DNA from: Octodonta nipae
Lineage: Eukaryota; Arthropoda; Insecta; Coleoptera; Chrysomelidae
NCBI GenBank assembly: GCA_034190945.1
Contig: CM067217.1
Location: 132,027,860 to 132,091,859, forward strand
DNA length: 64,000 nt
Reading direction: 5' to 3'
Shown here piece by piece: positions 1 to 13,442 of the stretch. A program made the position numbers and the translations under genes. How positions within the stretch are numbered: position 1 is the stretch's first letter; each line of letters opens with the position of its first letter. The notes beneath the pieces are model-generated. The model was not told where the DNA came from, searched no databases, and was given only the letters and a program-made list of their open reading frames with translations.

Positions 1-948
1 AAGGCTTGAACATTGGGTGCGCGGGTGAAACCGCGTGTAACGGCTAGTGTATTATAAATGTCAAAATAAATAAAACTTAAATATATTTCCACATTTAAAA
101 GTCATGTTTTGAAATATGCATTTTATATTTCAATACATGTTAAACCCATTAAAAACGAGGTCAGAGTAAACCTGGAAACATTTAGTTCCTTGAATATACA
201 GATATTTGTTTCGATTGTGGTGTTATTTCCCAAGAACAGAATAAAATAATATTAAATTCTAAGCTATTATGTGGTGAGTTTGCAAACATATTAAAAAACA
301 AAGTAATCAACATTTTGTGATACAGTATTTTTTTAAATTAATTTTTGTAAGATATTTCGTTAAAGAAACTAATTCTATCAATGAACCCTTTACATTACAA
401 TCTGTTCTTGTAAATCAACCGAAGCTCTCGATTTTGCATTGAAGTTTAATACAGATTATCTATTCTTAATTGATGATAGATAAGCTAAGAAAGGGGCCAA
501 AGTGACCAACTCCTCAGGCGCTTTCTGACCGTTCAAGCGGCGAAGCGACCGTGAATAGTAGTGATTAGACTTGGGGGTAACAGAACAACTTTCCAAGTAG
601 TGTACACTGCGAAGTAAGCGAGTTGGCAGCCCTTGTTATTGGAACTAATAACCACCGCAGGCGACAGTGTTTGCACAAAGCACGACCATAGTGACCACTG
701 TTCGCGTTACTCAGGAAGTTGTATTTGTCTCAAAAAGCTGACGGGGGTATAATTTTTCACATACTTTTGAATCGAATAAGTATGAAGAGCATATTACATT
801 TATTTAAAAAGTAAAACAATTCTTCATTGCAAATATACATTTTTACAATATTCTGCTCATTAGGGTTTTTTCTACTCATTTCTTTTTTGTGACAGAAAAG
901 TATTAAAAAGTTAAACAGTAAAACCAGTCTGTGCACCAATATGTGTAT
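1..948. other. Unrecognised flanking DNA
   Basis: AT-rich sequence without a convincing reading frame. A GC-richer patch lies at about 490-730. I recognise no family and assign no function. Confidence 0.4.
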
Positions 949-1423
949 CTAGGGATGTAACGAATATTCGCATTCGCATTCGTATTCGCGGTTATTCATG
1001 CGAATTTTTTGCGAATGGGTTTGACAGTGAAAAGCGAAAATAGTTTATTCTGCTATTACTGATTAGGTACATTGCATACTGTATAACTTACTTGTCATTT
1101 CAAATGTTAAGTACATATAGTAACTTGTACTTGCAATGTGAAATAACAGTTGTATGATGACATAAATTTATTTATAACTTTAAAAAAAACACTAGTTGTG
1201 TGTCAACTACATAATTACATTTCTTCTGGAATCCTGACATGTACATGTAATTAAGCAACAATTTAATTGCTAAGTAAAATTAAGCAAGTTACTTCAGTTT
1301 CATAACACGATATAGGGTTTTATGCCCAAGTGAATTTCGAGATCTAGAAGTTAGAGGGAAAACTAGCTGTCGGAGAACCTAAATCAGGAATCATACTGCA
1401 TATAACGCCGTTTCCTTGTGATT

Positions 1424-1670
1424 TCTAGGACAAAGAATTCGTAAATTCACGAAAATCTGTCAAAGAGATTATGATACCAACTACTGGAGGTTCAATCAGT
1501 TGAGGGGAGCGCGACTGATGAAGGTTCTCGACTAGAAACAATATATTTTCAACAGTATTATATAAGGTTGTCCAAGAAAAACGAAATTTTATTTGTGGAC
1601 TGATTTTAAATAAATAAGGCTTGTTTAAAAGACAATTGATGCTGTTGTTAAAATCCACAGACACCATTAC
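1424..1670 (-). repeat. Dispersed repeat related to 21574-21960
   Basis: The reverse complement of about 1480-1545 matches 21855-21910 over a tract containing gtttctagtcgagaac and ccctcaactgatt with few differences. The shared piece shows that these regions belong to one dispersed repeat family. No coding potential is seen in either copy. Confidence 0.5.
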
Positions 1671-1714
1671 ATAGTTATTGAACTTGTCCCCTTGTCTAAA
1701 AAACGGTTAAGGGT

Positions 1715-2352
1715 TGGTGCGTTCCCGCAATTTGTTTAGTGTATTGTTTAAATTTGATTGAATTACTTCATTGATTTTTAAACTTCTGCACCTCTTCCAA
1801 AACCATCCGTCGCGCTAATGCTAATTTTAAGTGTAAAATATAGACAGTATTCGTGATTTGTGTATTGTATTCAGAGCTATTCGGACGCTTTTGATACCGT
1901 CTTAAGACGGCCGCTTTTTGTTGCGATTCCGCGAGTTATTAGTTCCGGTCGTAACAACCGCTAAACCGCTTTCATTTTGTTTCTTTTGTGTTTACAAAAG
2001 CGCATCATTTGTTGTTAAACGAGCATTTTTTGTTTGCTCAATCAATGAACATTACGTCGCTATTTTTTGTGTAACGACGAAGCTCTAAAAACAGTTCCTG
2101 CCGCTGCGGGGCTAGCCTCTGAAGAAAGAAGGACCAAGAAAACACCACCTGCAGAGCTTCGACGTAAAAGGTCAGTGATTAACTTTTATTTGGTGATTCA
2201 TTTATGCGACGATACAATGTTTTATTGATTATTTCGCTAAAGGTCCTTCGTCAATTACATACTTGCATTGAACCAGCATTGAACTAAAACCGCAACATCT
2301 AATTCATAAATTTTTTGAATATTATATGTAATGTGTCATCGAAGACATTCCA
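1715..2352 (+). repeat. BEL copy 1 5' LTR
   Basis: The LTR opens tggtgcgttcccgcaattt, shared with 7135, 13443 and 18564, and closes in attcca just before the primer-binding site. Compared with copy 2 it carries several small indels in the middle. Confidence 0.85.
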
Positions 2353-2357
2353 TAATT

Positions 2358-2376
2358 TGGTCCAACTTCGAGCCGG
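2358..2376 (+). promoter_or_regulatory. Primer-binding site, tRNA-Tyr-like, single copy
   Basis: The sequence tggtccaacttcgagccgg follows the LTR end by five bases. Its complement resembles the 3' end of animal tRNA-Tyr (CCGGCTCGAAGGA plus CCA) with two extra bases. The tRNA assignment comes from memory of conserved tRNA-Tyr ends. Copy 2 has four of these sites. Confidence 0.6.
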
Positions 2377-2736
2377 ATGCAATTTGAGTTAATTTCGTGC
2401 AGAGTTTATCGATCAAACCATTGATTTTTCGTTGCAATTATTGTTGAAAACCGCATTGAATTTTCATTATTTGTTATAAGAGAAAGCAAGTTCGGGATAT
2501 TCATTCATTCCTTTAAAAATTAATTTCGCATATTTTTTGCCGCGTTAAAAAACTTACAAGAGATCGTTTCGATTGTTTTGGTTATTTGCAAAATTTATTC
2601 ATTGAATTTATTTGACATTGGGTCAGATAATTCGTACTTTCTACTTCAACAGTAAGATTTTTGGAATAGTATTTTGATTCGTTCTATCGTGTTAGATTTG
2701 TTCAGTGGCGTTACAGTAATTTAATTTATTGTTAAG

Positions 2737-5700
2737 ATGTCAAAAACCGCTGAAAATTTACATAAATTTAAAAATCATCGACAATCGGAGTTTAAAAGAT
2801 TAGAAGATATTTATTTTACTGCCGAGAAAGCCTTAAGAGGTGACGACGTTGAATTGTTTTTTTTGCATGATTGATATGGTTGATTCAATTCATTCAGAAT
2901 TTCTTAAACATCACAATTCGATTGTTGGTTTAATTTCAGATGCAAACGATGATTTTGACTTTGAGGATGACATTCGCAATGAATTTGAAAATTTTTTTTA
3001 TTCAATTAGGTCTATTTTTGCTAAACTGAAATCTGTTCAGAATTCTAAGCCACAAAATATAGCTCGGGAACAGGAAAGTGTTGCTTTGCCGCTAATTGAT
3101 TTGCCTTCATTTAGTGGAGACATTTTGGAATTTGGTACTTTTATTGATTTGTTTGATTCATTAATTCACAATAATGAAAAACTCAGTACTATGCAGAAGT
3201 TCAAATATTTGCAGTTAGCTTTAAAAGGGCCTGTTTTTGAGGTTATTAAGAATTTTAAACTAACACAAAACAATTACGTGAGTGCTTATGAAACACTTTT
3301 GAAAAAAATCGCGGGATCTCATTGCTCAGCTTTAGAACAATTCCCCCAACTTACTTCAGATAGCCCTTCAGAGGTTCGGAAGTTATTGGACGACTTCAGT
3401 AATAATTTGTAAGCACTGAAGAATTTGGGTTTACCAGTAAATCAGTGGGATTGTATCGTTCAAATGATGTTGAAACGAGTTCCAAAGAATTTAGCCGCTA
3501 AGTTTGAACTTTACCATGGTACTGTGACCGCTCAAGATGACTTTCCGATCCGCTCGGAAGTTGTTGATTTTTTGTCGAAGCATTGCGATGCCTTTGAACA
3601 TGTTGAATTATCTCGCAAGGCAAAGCGAAGTGTTGACAAAAAGTTACCATTTTCACTACATCGCTCTTTGTCACTAAGAATAGAAATTGGTTAGTTTGTA
3701 AATCCGATCATGCGATTTACAAATGTTCTGAATTCTTAAACAAATCAATATCGGCGCGGTTTAAGTTTGTTAAAGATTTTAGACTTTGTTTTAATTGCTT
3801 AGGCGATTCTCATCAGTCGAATCGCTGTAAATCTTTATCCACTTGCCGCAACTGCTTCATTTTGCAAATCGTGGTGATTCAGGCATTCGGTCTGAATCTA
3901 GTGCTCCTCCGCAAACCTGGCTTCCACATCTCGTGGATCCAGTACCATTAATACTGTTGAGAGTCCCGAAACTTCTCTACCGCAGACTTCTTGTCGTAGT
4001 TCACTTTTGTAATACAATTGAAATGTGTTGTTATCTACCGCTTTAGTTGAGGTATTAGATAAGCACGGTTCTTATCAAACTTTGCGATGTTTGCTAGATT
4101 CTGGTAGCATGACATCATTCATTGCAAGCAAGGCTGTGAAACACCTTGGCTTCCGACCTATGCCGGCATCGATTCAACTCAACGGGCTAGGTTCTATGGA
4201 GAGTACCACTGCTGAGGGTTCTCTTCCCTTTCTCTTCGCTCTATAGTAAAGAGTGAGTGCAATTTTGCTGTTGAAACTATTGTTTTACCCCTCATTTGCA
4301 ATGATATGCCTGTTGCGCCCAGTAACATGACTAATATGGCATATCTAACCAATTTGAAACTTGCTGATCCTGGTTTCAATAGCCCAGGCGCTATTTACAT
4401 TTTGTTAGGTGCCGATATATTCTCTCAAATTTTGTTGGATGGACGTCTTCTGGGAAATGAAGGTGTTCCTGATGCTATTAACACTGTGTTTGGTTACATC
4501 CTTATGGGTAGAGTGTCTTCGAGTTCTCTCATTCTCAGTCAGTCTAAACCCAACTTCGCTTTTTTGTAAAATTGAAGATGTAGTATCATTAGATGATTCA
4601 CTCCAAATGTTCTGGACAATTGAAGATGTTCCAACCGCACTGGTTCAGTCCCCTGATGATCTTATCTGCGAAAAAATATTTTCCGAGGGATGCAGGAGAT
4701 TGGATTCAGGTAGATTCGTTGTGCCTCTTCCTTTTCGAAATACACTTCCTGCTTTTGATGGAATGTATAATCTCGCCGTACAACGTTTCTACTCTTTATA
4801 AAGACGTCTTCTACAGCAACCAGATCTCTACAAACAATATTGTGATTTTCTCAAAGAGTTGTTTGGAGCTAGATCATATGGAGTTGGTTCCCGATCCATC
4901 TACTTCTTCTGATTGTTACTACATACAGCATCATTGTGTTTTGAAACCTGATAGTAGCACAACCAAACTTCCTGTAGTGTTTAATGCATCCGCTAAGATA
5001 CCTCATCGGTTATCTTTGAATGATTGTTTGTTTATCGGTTCCAAGTTGCAGCAAGACATTATCGCTATTGTGTTGACCTTACAGAATTTAGTTTTGCCTC
5101 GCCTGCTTGCTATAGAAAACTTTTCTAGTTGTGAACTTTACGCATTTGGTGATGCTTCTGAGAAAGGTTATGCCGCTGTTGTTTATTTTGTGTTCGAAAC
5201 CGCATCTGGATTTCGTCAAAGTTTTTTTGTGTTGTCTAAATCGAAAGTTGCCCCTTTGAAAACTTTGTCACTTCCCAGATTGGAACTGTGTGCTTCAGTT
5301 CTTACCGCTAAGTTTTCTCATTATGTTTATGAGGAATTCAATAGTCGTTTGCTGTTCAAGGTGATTCGTTGCTGGTCAGATTCCACGGTAGTCCTTTCAT
5401 GGCTTAGTTCTTCCCCGCACCGTTGGAAGACATTTGTCAGTAATCCAGTTGCTTACATTCAGGAAAAATGTTCTTCTTCGCATTGGTTTTACATTCAATC
5501 TTGTGATAACCCCGCTGATTTGGGTTCCTGCGGCACTTTGCCATCAGAGTTATTAGGCAATACACTTTGGTGGAAAGGCCCACAATTGTTGATTACCGCT
5601 TGTTTGCCACATGCTTGCTCAGACTTAAAGCATATCACAGCTAGTTATGACTGAAGCCCGTATAGTGGCGCTTCAAGTCACCACGTCACCAAATTTATTT

Positions 5701-7093
5701 GATACTTTTTTAGAAGAACATTCTTCTATTAATCGCATTACCCGCATATTTGTCGCTTTGTTGATAACGCTCGCAATCCACATCCAGAGCCCCTACCTGG
5801 ATCATTTTTGGCTGCTGAGTTATATCAAGCTCAGCTTCGCATTGTTCGATATGTTCAAAATCAATATTTTTCTAAAGAGATTTCCGTTCTTCGAGAGCGA
5901 AAACTTTTGCCCAAATCGCTTCGTTAACTTTCGCCGTTTCTTGATGAACAGGGAACTCTTAGAGTTGGTAGTAGATTAGCTAAGCTCCATTGCCGTTTGA
6001 TACTAAATTTCCCGCACTGCTACCAAGTAAAAGTCGTTTGACTAATCTAATTGTCGAAGATTGTCATGTCACCAATCTTCACGCAGGGATCCAAACCGTT
6101 CAATTTCTTTTGCAGCAACGATTTTGGATTCTATCCGCAAAGAAAGTAATTCTTAGTGTCATTTCTAAATGTGTTTTTTGTTGGAAGCTTAATCCTTCTG
6201 CTTACCAACCCTTCATGGGAAATTTGCATATTTCCCGCGTTTCACAATTGAAGCCCTTTTCTCATGTTGGAGTAGATTTTGCTGGTCCCATCACTATAAC
6301 CATGGCTAAAACTAGAGGGTCGAAAACTTTAAAGGCTTATGCGTGCCTGTTTAAATGCTTTGCTACGAAAGCTGTTCATCTAGAACTCGTATCAGATTTG
6401 TCTGCTGATGCGTTTTTGGCAGCTTTGCGACGATTCATTGCACGTCGTGGTCAATGTAGCCATATCTATAGTGATTGTGGTACTAATTTTGTGTGTGCTC
6501 ACAAGCAGATCTTGAAAGCTTTTAGAACTACTGCTGCACGAGAAACCATTTCTTGGCATTTCAACCCCCCTTCGGCTCCTCACTTTGGAGGACTATGGGA
6601 GAGCGGAATTAAATCTGTTAAAGATATCAAATCCTAACCTACGAAGAACTTTCTACTGTATTTGCACAGGTCGAAGCAGTTTTAAACTCGCGACCTATAA
6701 CCCCTTGTAGCAACGATCCATCGGATCTTATCGCCTTGAGTCCTGGAATGTTTCTTACAATGGAACCTTTAACAGCACCTCCTGAATCTGATTTCTTATC
6801 TGTCCCATCTAATTGTCTCAACAGATGGCAGTCGTTTGCATCAGGCATTCCGGAAACGTTGGTAGCAAGAATATTTACATACTCTTCATCAACGGAGCAA
6901 ATGGACTTATCCCTCGGAGGTTGTTAAGCCAGGTACTCTTGTTATTTTGAAGCAAGACATTTCCCCTCCTTTGAATTGGCCATTAGGGCGCATTATTGAT
7001 GTACATCCTTGACGTGATGATGTTGTACGCGTTGCTACAGTAAGAACTGCAAGTGGTACTTTGAAACTCTGTCCACTGCCAGTGGACCCTTAG
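2737..7093 (+). pseudogene. BEL/Pao gag-pol polyprotein, broken (copy 1)
   Basis: The frame starts at ATG 2737 and shifts near 2860, where a T-run is longer than in copy 2. Recognisable parts in order are: the DUF1759 gag region (about 3090-3330, LPSFSGD); an aspartic protease with LLDSGSMTS near 4090-4120; a short RT finger region (LKPDSSTTK to KLQQDI, about 4935-5060); RNase H (FGDASEKGYAA, about 5145); and an integrase with VGVDFAGP, YSDCGTNF and GLWESGIK (about 6265-6615), which keeps D, D and E. The RT palm with its YxDD box is absent: the sequence jumps from the fingers to RNase H near 5075, exactly as in copy 2. A 30-base piece after the integrase Glu is also missing. Several frameshifts and stops make it non-functional. 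Confidence 0.85.
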
Positions 7094-7134
7094 TTTTGAA
7101 ATTAGTAATTCAATGCTGGCGGAATGGTGCGTTC

Positions 7135-7293
7135 CCGCAATTTGTTTAGTGTATTGTTTAAATTTGATTCAATTACTTCATTGATTTTTAAACTTCTGCC
7201 CCTTTTCCAAAACCTTCCGTCGCGCTAATGCTAATTTTAAGTGTTTTTTGCGTGTAAAATATAGACAGTATTCGTGATTTGTGTATTGTATTC
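7135..7293 (+). repeat. BEL copy 1 3' LTR, truncated
   Basis: This repeats the first 159 bases or so of the 5' LTR (opening tggtgcgttcccgc) and then stops after gtattgtattc. The preceding ctggcggaa is where the polypurine tract is expected. Confidence 0.85.
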
Positions 7294-8568
7294 TACTTCT
7301 AAAATTTTTTAAAAGGTTTCGGCACCTTAATAATCTCCTAGCTTTAACTTCATGACCAAGTTTAAATTTGACAATTTGTGGAACGCTCAGACTAGCTTCA
7401 GGCCTTTTGTCAGGGCTAACTGCTAAATTCGAACTAAACAGAATATTTTTCTAAGGGTGTGTCCCAAGTAAACGAGCTTTGCGCTGTTCGGGCCGTGCGT
7501 TGCGTCAAAGTGACACGCACAAGCTGAAACTGGGGGCGAAAACAAACCACTGAGCGATATCCGACAATATAAAATCCCTACAAAAGCACTATTTGAATTT
7601 TCTGTAAGGACGCAATGAATGCTTTGTATGTATTTAAAAGGGACAGCCTATAAGTTAGATAAATCGAAATAAAAGTACCATAACTGTCGTACTTGCGTTC
7701 TTACACTCCTTGGGCACCTGCCTCCTTTGCGCCTGGCAATTGTGTTAGGTGAAATTTCTTAACAGAACTGTAAGTTTTGCTTTTTTTATTATATCTCGTA
7801 GCAACAATTTGTAGCAGAACTCGCCATGTATCCTTTTCTAATTTAAAGTATTGATGCAAATTTTCATCGTCATTAAGCTAGTACCATTTTCGCAGCTGTC
7901 AATTCTAATTAGCAGCGATAGCCAAATGAAGCGAAATTTGTCATTACGCCTAGTTAATTTTGCAAAATAAGAGAAATTAGCTATCAGGATGTTAAAACAT
8001 ACCTTGTCATAAATCAATTATTTTTTGACCGATTCTCATGCACTCAACCTCATTTTACTCAGAAATAAACAAGCAGGCAGAATCTTACTTTTAAAGCTAT
8101 ACAAAGGTCGTTCGTCACTTTGCTTTAGAACCTGATTTTAAAAATATTTAGTCTGACACCATCAATCCAACTTTAATTTAAATGGGTCCATATAACATCT
8201 CAATCAAATTCAAATCATTTTTTTTTGCAACTCTATATAATTTTAGTTCTTATTTAGCTTATAAACATAATTATATAATTTTCTGTTTAATTAAAAATAA
8301 ATAAATACAAACTTCTTATAATTTCTCTCATAAACCAAAAAAAACTTTGTTGGTTCACTCCAATATGTTGACAGCTTAACTGTTGAAACAGCGGGTTTTT
8401 CTTTTTAGCATACAAACTTTTGTATTTATACATCTGTGAGACAACAAAGGTTTCAAAGGTATTTCAGTTTATGTATTAAAAATAGAAGAAAGGCTTTATA
8501 TAATAGTTACTAAGCACAGTTTAGGTTATTATTTTTTATTAAATCAAAATAAGTAAATTTTGATCTGC
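7294..8568. other. Right arm of hAT-like shell; possible old solo LTR at 7457-7763
   Basis: No coding frame. From about 7457 (tgtgtccc) to 7763 (cttaaca) the sequence is GC-richer and has LTR-like layout: a TATA-like tataaaa near 7569, AATAAA near 7668, and tgt/aca-like ends. No partner LTR or target duplication was found, so the solo-LTR reading is weak. The rest is AT-rich with nothing recognised. Confidence 0.3.
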
Positions 8569-8667
8569 TATTCGCATTCGCATTTGTATTCGCGAATATT
8601 AGAAGAGAAAATTCGCATTCGCATTCGTATTCGAATATCGAAAATCGGACATTCCTTACATCCCTAG

Positions 8668-11600
8668 TGTAGACTTATCTGTTAGGGAGACGTATCAACT
8701 CCAACTGCGAAGTCGTAGTTAGTCAGGCTATGTTTTAGTTTTAGCTGAAAAGATCAATGTTTACAAAAACAAATAAGTATACACACTATACAATACACAC
8801 GAAGACTGATTGAACATATTGTAGAGATTTTTTATGCACAAAACATCTGTGAGGATCACCTTTTGTAAAAAAGTTTTGCTACTACACTTTGACAGTCAAC
8901 ATTGCAATACCTTTTTGTTACAGAGAAAACCCTAGAGCCGTTAAAATACTCAAGGGCCTCGTTACCAATCATTTCAATAATACATTACTACGGTTGTATT
9001 ATTACTGAATAATACTTTTTCGTATATAGATATATTTAAAAAAATTATGAACCTGATCAGATTCTTTTGGATTTTTAAACTATATGTCCTTTGTTATTAA
9101 CCAGATGGAAAATATTTAAACCTAATGTTTTTGTCTTCAACCACAAATACGTACTTTTCATACTTAAGGTCTTTTTGACGTAGTTCTCATTTACTTTTTT
9201 TAATTTTTAATTTTCGTGTGATGGATCTGTTTGGCCATCATCTCATTATTTGCGTCTTTACAGCTATTCGTTCTCGCTTACTTGTTCCTAAGGAAAGGTA
9301 ACCTAAATGACATTAAGATGTCACCATTAAAGCATGTTTGAGGTGATTGAATTTTTTTTTAGTGTATTCTGGTATCAATATGCCGTTGGATATATCAGAA
9401 TTTTCGTCGAACATTCCAGAACGACTCAATTCTATACAAATAATTATTCTGACACTCCTTCGTTTCAAATAAAATTATGATACTAAAATTAGAGTTTGCT
9501 GAATTGTTTTTTTGTCTATCCGCTTAGTAAAAGTTTTTATTCTATAGAAACTTGATCGGTTAGGAACCACATACACATGGAATGTGTTGTCAGAAAATTG
9601 GGGTATCATACTATCATTCAGTTAATGCTGAAAACAAAAGTGCAAGAGTAAACAAGTAAGCAATTTCAACAATTAGGGAGGCCACAAAAATCCCAGTGAA
9701 TTTGTTGTTATAATAACAAATTAATAATGTTTAATTAAAACTCCCTACTAGACATAACATAAAAATTCTGAAATAATGAAAATAAAATATCAAGTTTGTT
9801 GGTTACCAAACCCTCTGTTGTGAAAACATCTATGAAAGTTCTTTTGGGCTATATGTAAAATACAGTTTGATGAAGCTTCAGCAACCAACTACTAGGATAT
9901 TTAACGATGACTAGACAATCAAAAGCTTCAATCTGTCGAGTGGCACATAGGTAACGAACACAGACACATGAGGTGAACTGAATATAGTTCTTTCATTAGA
10001 CTTTAGTGAACTTTGTTATTCAGATGTACCAAAGGTCTTTCGGAAGGAATTCCATCTAAAGGCCTTAGAATTGGTAAAACCTAGATAAGCCTAGGATTAG
10101 TTGGAACGAAAAAGTGCAATTAAACTATCATGACGATATTTAAACAGAGAAAGGGCAGGAAGGAAGTGAAGGAGACTCCTTTCATATTATAAGGTGTTCA
10201 CCAAGATCCTGCCCATTTGAACCCCAAACGTAATTTGGATGATAGTTTGGGGAAATGCCTGTGAGAATAACACAAAATCGCACTTAATTATACCAAAGAA
10301 TGAGGGACTAACAATATTGCAACCTGTAAGTGTACGTGAGGGTCACTGTCTAATAAGGAGCACAATAATTGACTAGTGAGATAAACAAATGAAAACATTC
10401 CTCTTGAAACAATTGCAATTCAAGCCGCTGGCTATGCCCAGATATCAATAGAGTTAACAAATATATTTTTGGTGCTGATTACTGCAGAATCTATTCCAAA
10501 TTAAGAGGAAACCACTGCAGTTGATTTGGGAAAGACCGAAATTTCGAAACAATTATTTTGTTCCAAGAAAACCACAATTATATAACTACAGTCAGACGGG
10601 ATGCTCGAACAACTAAGGTAACTATCCAAAGTTTTCTGCAGTATTAAGCAATGAGTTTGGAATTATCACGTACGTCTGCTGCTGCTCACATACAGATTTA
10701 TGTACATGATAGAATCGCGTTGACACCAGCCCACAATTTCTTCAACGAGGAATTATAGTTTGTGTCTAATCTGGCTTCTGGGCACCGATATAACATCCTT
10801 ACGAACTTAGTGTTACTGTAGGCCTATTACTGGTCTAATATTCACCAATAAACATGTAAGTATGCGTCTACTAGGTACATATGTCAGTGTGTAAACCAGA
10901 CTCAATCCCCAAAGGACAGTCAATATCGTTGCCATACTGATTTACTTAGTAATTTGTATTAAATATACCTTTAACTTTAATATTGGGCCTTCAGTATATA
11001 TCAATATTATATTTGTGTTCTGCTAAACATTTTCAAACTAAGAACTTTCTCTTTACAATAGGTCATAATAGAGAAATAATAATATGAACTAGGGGACATG
11101 AGTACCAGAATTGATATAGAAAATGAACCTAAGATAGTAGATTCTTATTGTTTTATTTATAAAACAAAAAACCAGAATAAGGATACATAACGTCAGATTG
11201 TTTAAGTGACCTGCTGTTGCAGGAAGTAATAAGCATCAGTGAAATCAAATACAAGACGATGCTATATTAAAAAGAGCAGAATATCCCAATACAATTGAGC
11301 CAGTTTTAAGAACGAAATCACAGAAATATTATAATAAAATGCACCTTGAAAGTATACATGATGCAGCAAAAGGATGCTTAGGACATACAAAACTGGAGAA
11401 AAACTCTATTTTTTTATCAAAGAGATGAACAGAAACTACAACTAAATCACAGATGATTAAATAATAATGATAATGATGACAACAAAGGATATAACGAAGT
11501 TCTGGGCGGTATTAAACCCGCTTTAGTAGAAACGAAGAACCAAAACTTTGATAGTAAATGACAGGAATTAGATAGTTATTTAGAAAGCCGACAATCGGAA

Positions 11601-12039
11601 GAATAACATAAGATTTATAAAAATCATTAGATCGGAAAGACTGCAGCTGTACCAACAGACCCCCTAACATTAGAAAATGGAAAGAATACTACAAATCTGT
11701 GCTGGATGGATTACAAAATTATGTGTGAATACATCTGTGAACCCACCAAAGGTACCATAGATTTCCCGTTCATCAAAAATAGTAAAAATAGCAAACACGT
11801 TTTTTTTACAAGCTATATTATGACTGCTATTCCAGTTAAAACCTTAGAAGAAGCCACTGAATAATATTTGTACTATAAACGAATTGATGTTAAATTAGGA
11901 TTTCGGCTATATTTTACCAATGCACATTCAGTGAGGCCTGATGTTATCTTTTTTCTAAATAAATGCTCGGATCGGAATAATATTATATTAAATAATTAAG
12001 TCTTTTTAACAAATTCTTTTAAAAATACAATTTTTTATA
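8668..12039. other. Unrecognised AT-rich DNA
   Basis: No open frame of note on either strand. Near 10800-10920 a broken plus-strand frame vaguely recalls the zinc-finger end of a retroelement integrase (Tyr-Tyr-Trp and paired Cys residues), but stops interrupt it and no further domain supports it. I see nothing else to annotate. Confidence 0.4.
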
Positions 12040-13437
12040 AAATTCCCCTTCACTTGATACATTTACGGACGTGCTTGAAAAAAATATAGATATTTTCAAT
12101 TTAATTTTGTAATTTGCTCCACCTAAATTTTATCCAGAGTTTAGGCTCTGTAGTTTCAGAGATAAAGATGAAAACGAGTGGAATTTTGTTCATTTTTCGT
12201 GATCTGTACATTCAGTAACTTAAAATTTCATGTCAGTGTATAGTCTAGGGACCCTATCAGGAGAACATGACGTAAATGAAGAAATTTAGATTTTAGGGGT
12301 ACTTCTGGGGGAAATTTGAGTAAAATCGATAAATCCCCTTCCCTTTATCTCCGAAAGTATTAAGCCTAAAATCTTGAAAAAACAGGAAATATAAGGACGT
12401 TGCCTATAGTTTACACGAACAATAAGAAGAAACCCATAAAATCAATTTTGGGGGCAAAATACAGAAAAAATTAAAAAAAATTAACAATTAATTATTTTTC
12501 AAGCGCATCATGCAATATATCAAATGAAACTTGTTCACATTTTAAAATTAATTACTTTAGAACCTTTTTATTTTAATAAAAATATATAAAAAATACTCGT
12601 TCCTGTCCTTTCTTTAACAAGCTATTAAATCAGAAATTTTGAAAAAATTAGGACCTTACTTAAACTTTACAGGAACAATAACAAGAAAACCCTATCAATT
12701 TTGAGGGACAAATTATAGAATTAAACGGAAAATAAAAAATTCCCTTTCTTCAAATGCTCACAAACAAACAAAAGTATACAAAAATCGACCTATTCACAGC
12801 ACTTATTTAAGAAAGTATAATCCTTGAAATTTTTAAAGCAATTAGAAATATAGGGCCTCACTCGAACTTTACAGGAAACCCCTATTATTAATTTGCAGGG
12901 CAAATTACAGAAATAAATTTAAAAAAATTCACACACAACACGTATTACAGGCTCATTATGTCATTTGTCTCTTATTTTTAAATTAATGTGTTACATATTA
13001 ATAAAAGAAATTCAACCCATTCTCTTCTATATCTGCGAACTACCTAACCTTTACTTTAATTTACATGGCAAGTAAACACAAATTCTAACATTAATTTATA
13101 AAAAATGGAAAATAAAACATTATTTTTTTAAAGAACATCCATGTATCAAATAATCATAAAAATACAAATATATTTTATTTATATTTTTAAAATAATTTGC
13201 TAAAATGATTTCATAATTTAAAATTTGACCTACTTCTCCCTTTTTCCCCATACTATTGAGCCTAAAATTCAGATTATAGATGATATAAGGCTTCACTGAA
13301 AGTTTGTCGGTATAATTAACTGAAAATCATAATCTTCATTTTGGGAGACAAATTAAATAATAAAGTAAATATTTTTATAAGAATGAAGGGGATCATGCAC
13401 ATCAAATAAAACGGATCGTTGTAGGAAATGAAAGTGT
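12040..13437. repeat. Diverged tandem (satellite-like) repeat field, left part
   Basis: Units of roughly 220-300 bases recur in diverged form. Each holds a phrase like 'lead to a pol-like caaattacagaa' and 'gaactttacaggaa', around 12380-12480, 12650-12730, 12850-12915 and 13270-13370. Similar sequence in reverse orientation continues after 19192, so BEL copy 2 appears to have landed inside the field. Confidence 0.5.
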
Positions 13438-13442
13438 ATACC

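Larger units (their letters stand above)
1715..7293 (+). mobile_element. BEL/Pao retrotransposon, copy 1 (decayed, 3' truncated)
   Basis: A 5' LTR (1715-2352), primer-binding site, broken gag-pol and the start of a 3' LTR (7135-7293) identify an LTR retrotransposon. The order gag with DUF1759, aspartic protease, RNase H, integrase is that of BEL/Pao. The 3' LTR stops matching after 7293, where about 480 bases of the LTR are missing. No target duplication could be identified. It is a close relative of copy 2 at 13443-19186, but the two copies carry different secondary deletions. Confidence 0.9.
949..8667. mobile_element. hAT-like non-autonomous element interrupted by BEL copy 1
   Basis: The left edge reads ctagggatgtaa at 949-960 and the right edge reads ttacatccctag at 8656-8667, an inverted pair resembling hAT termini. 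Just inside each end are short runs of an attcgc-type hexamer (961-990 and 8569-8630), as in many hAT subterminal regions. No transposase frame was found in either arm, so it would be non-autonomous. The flanks share only about five bases (GTGTA) of an expected 8-bp duplication, so the boundaries are old or slightly misplaced. BEL copy 1 sits inside. Confidence 0.5.

Noticed and set aside
7457..7763. Solo LTR
   Set aside because: TATA and AATAAA spacing is suggestive, but no partner copy or target duplication is visible, so it is only mentioned inside the region entry.
10730..10920. Possible decayed retroelement integrase zinc finger
   Set aside because: Only a YYW-like string and scattered Cys in a frame with stops; no other domain nearby.
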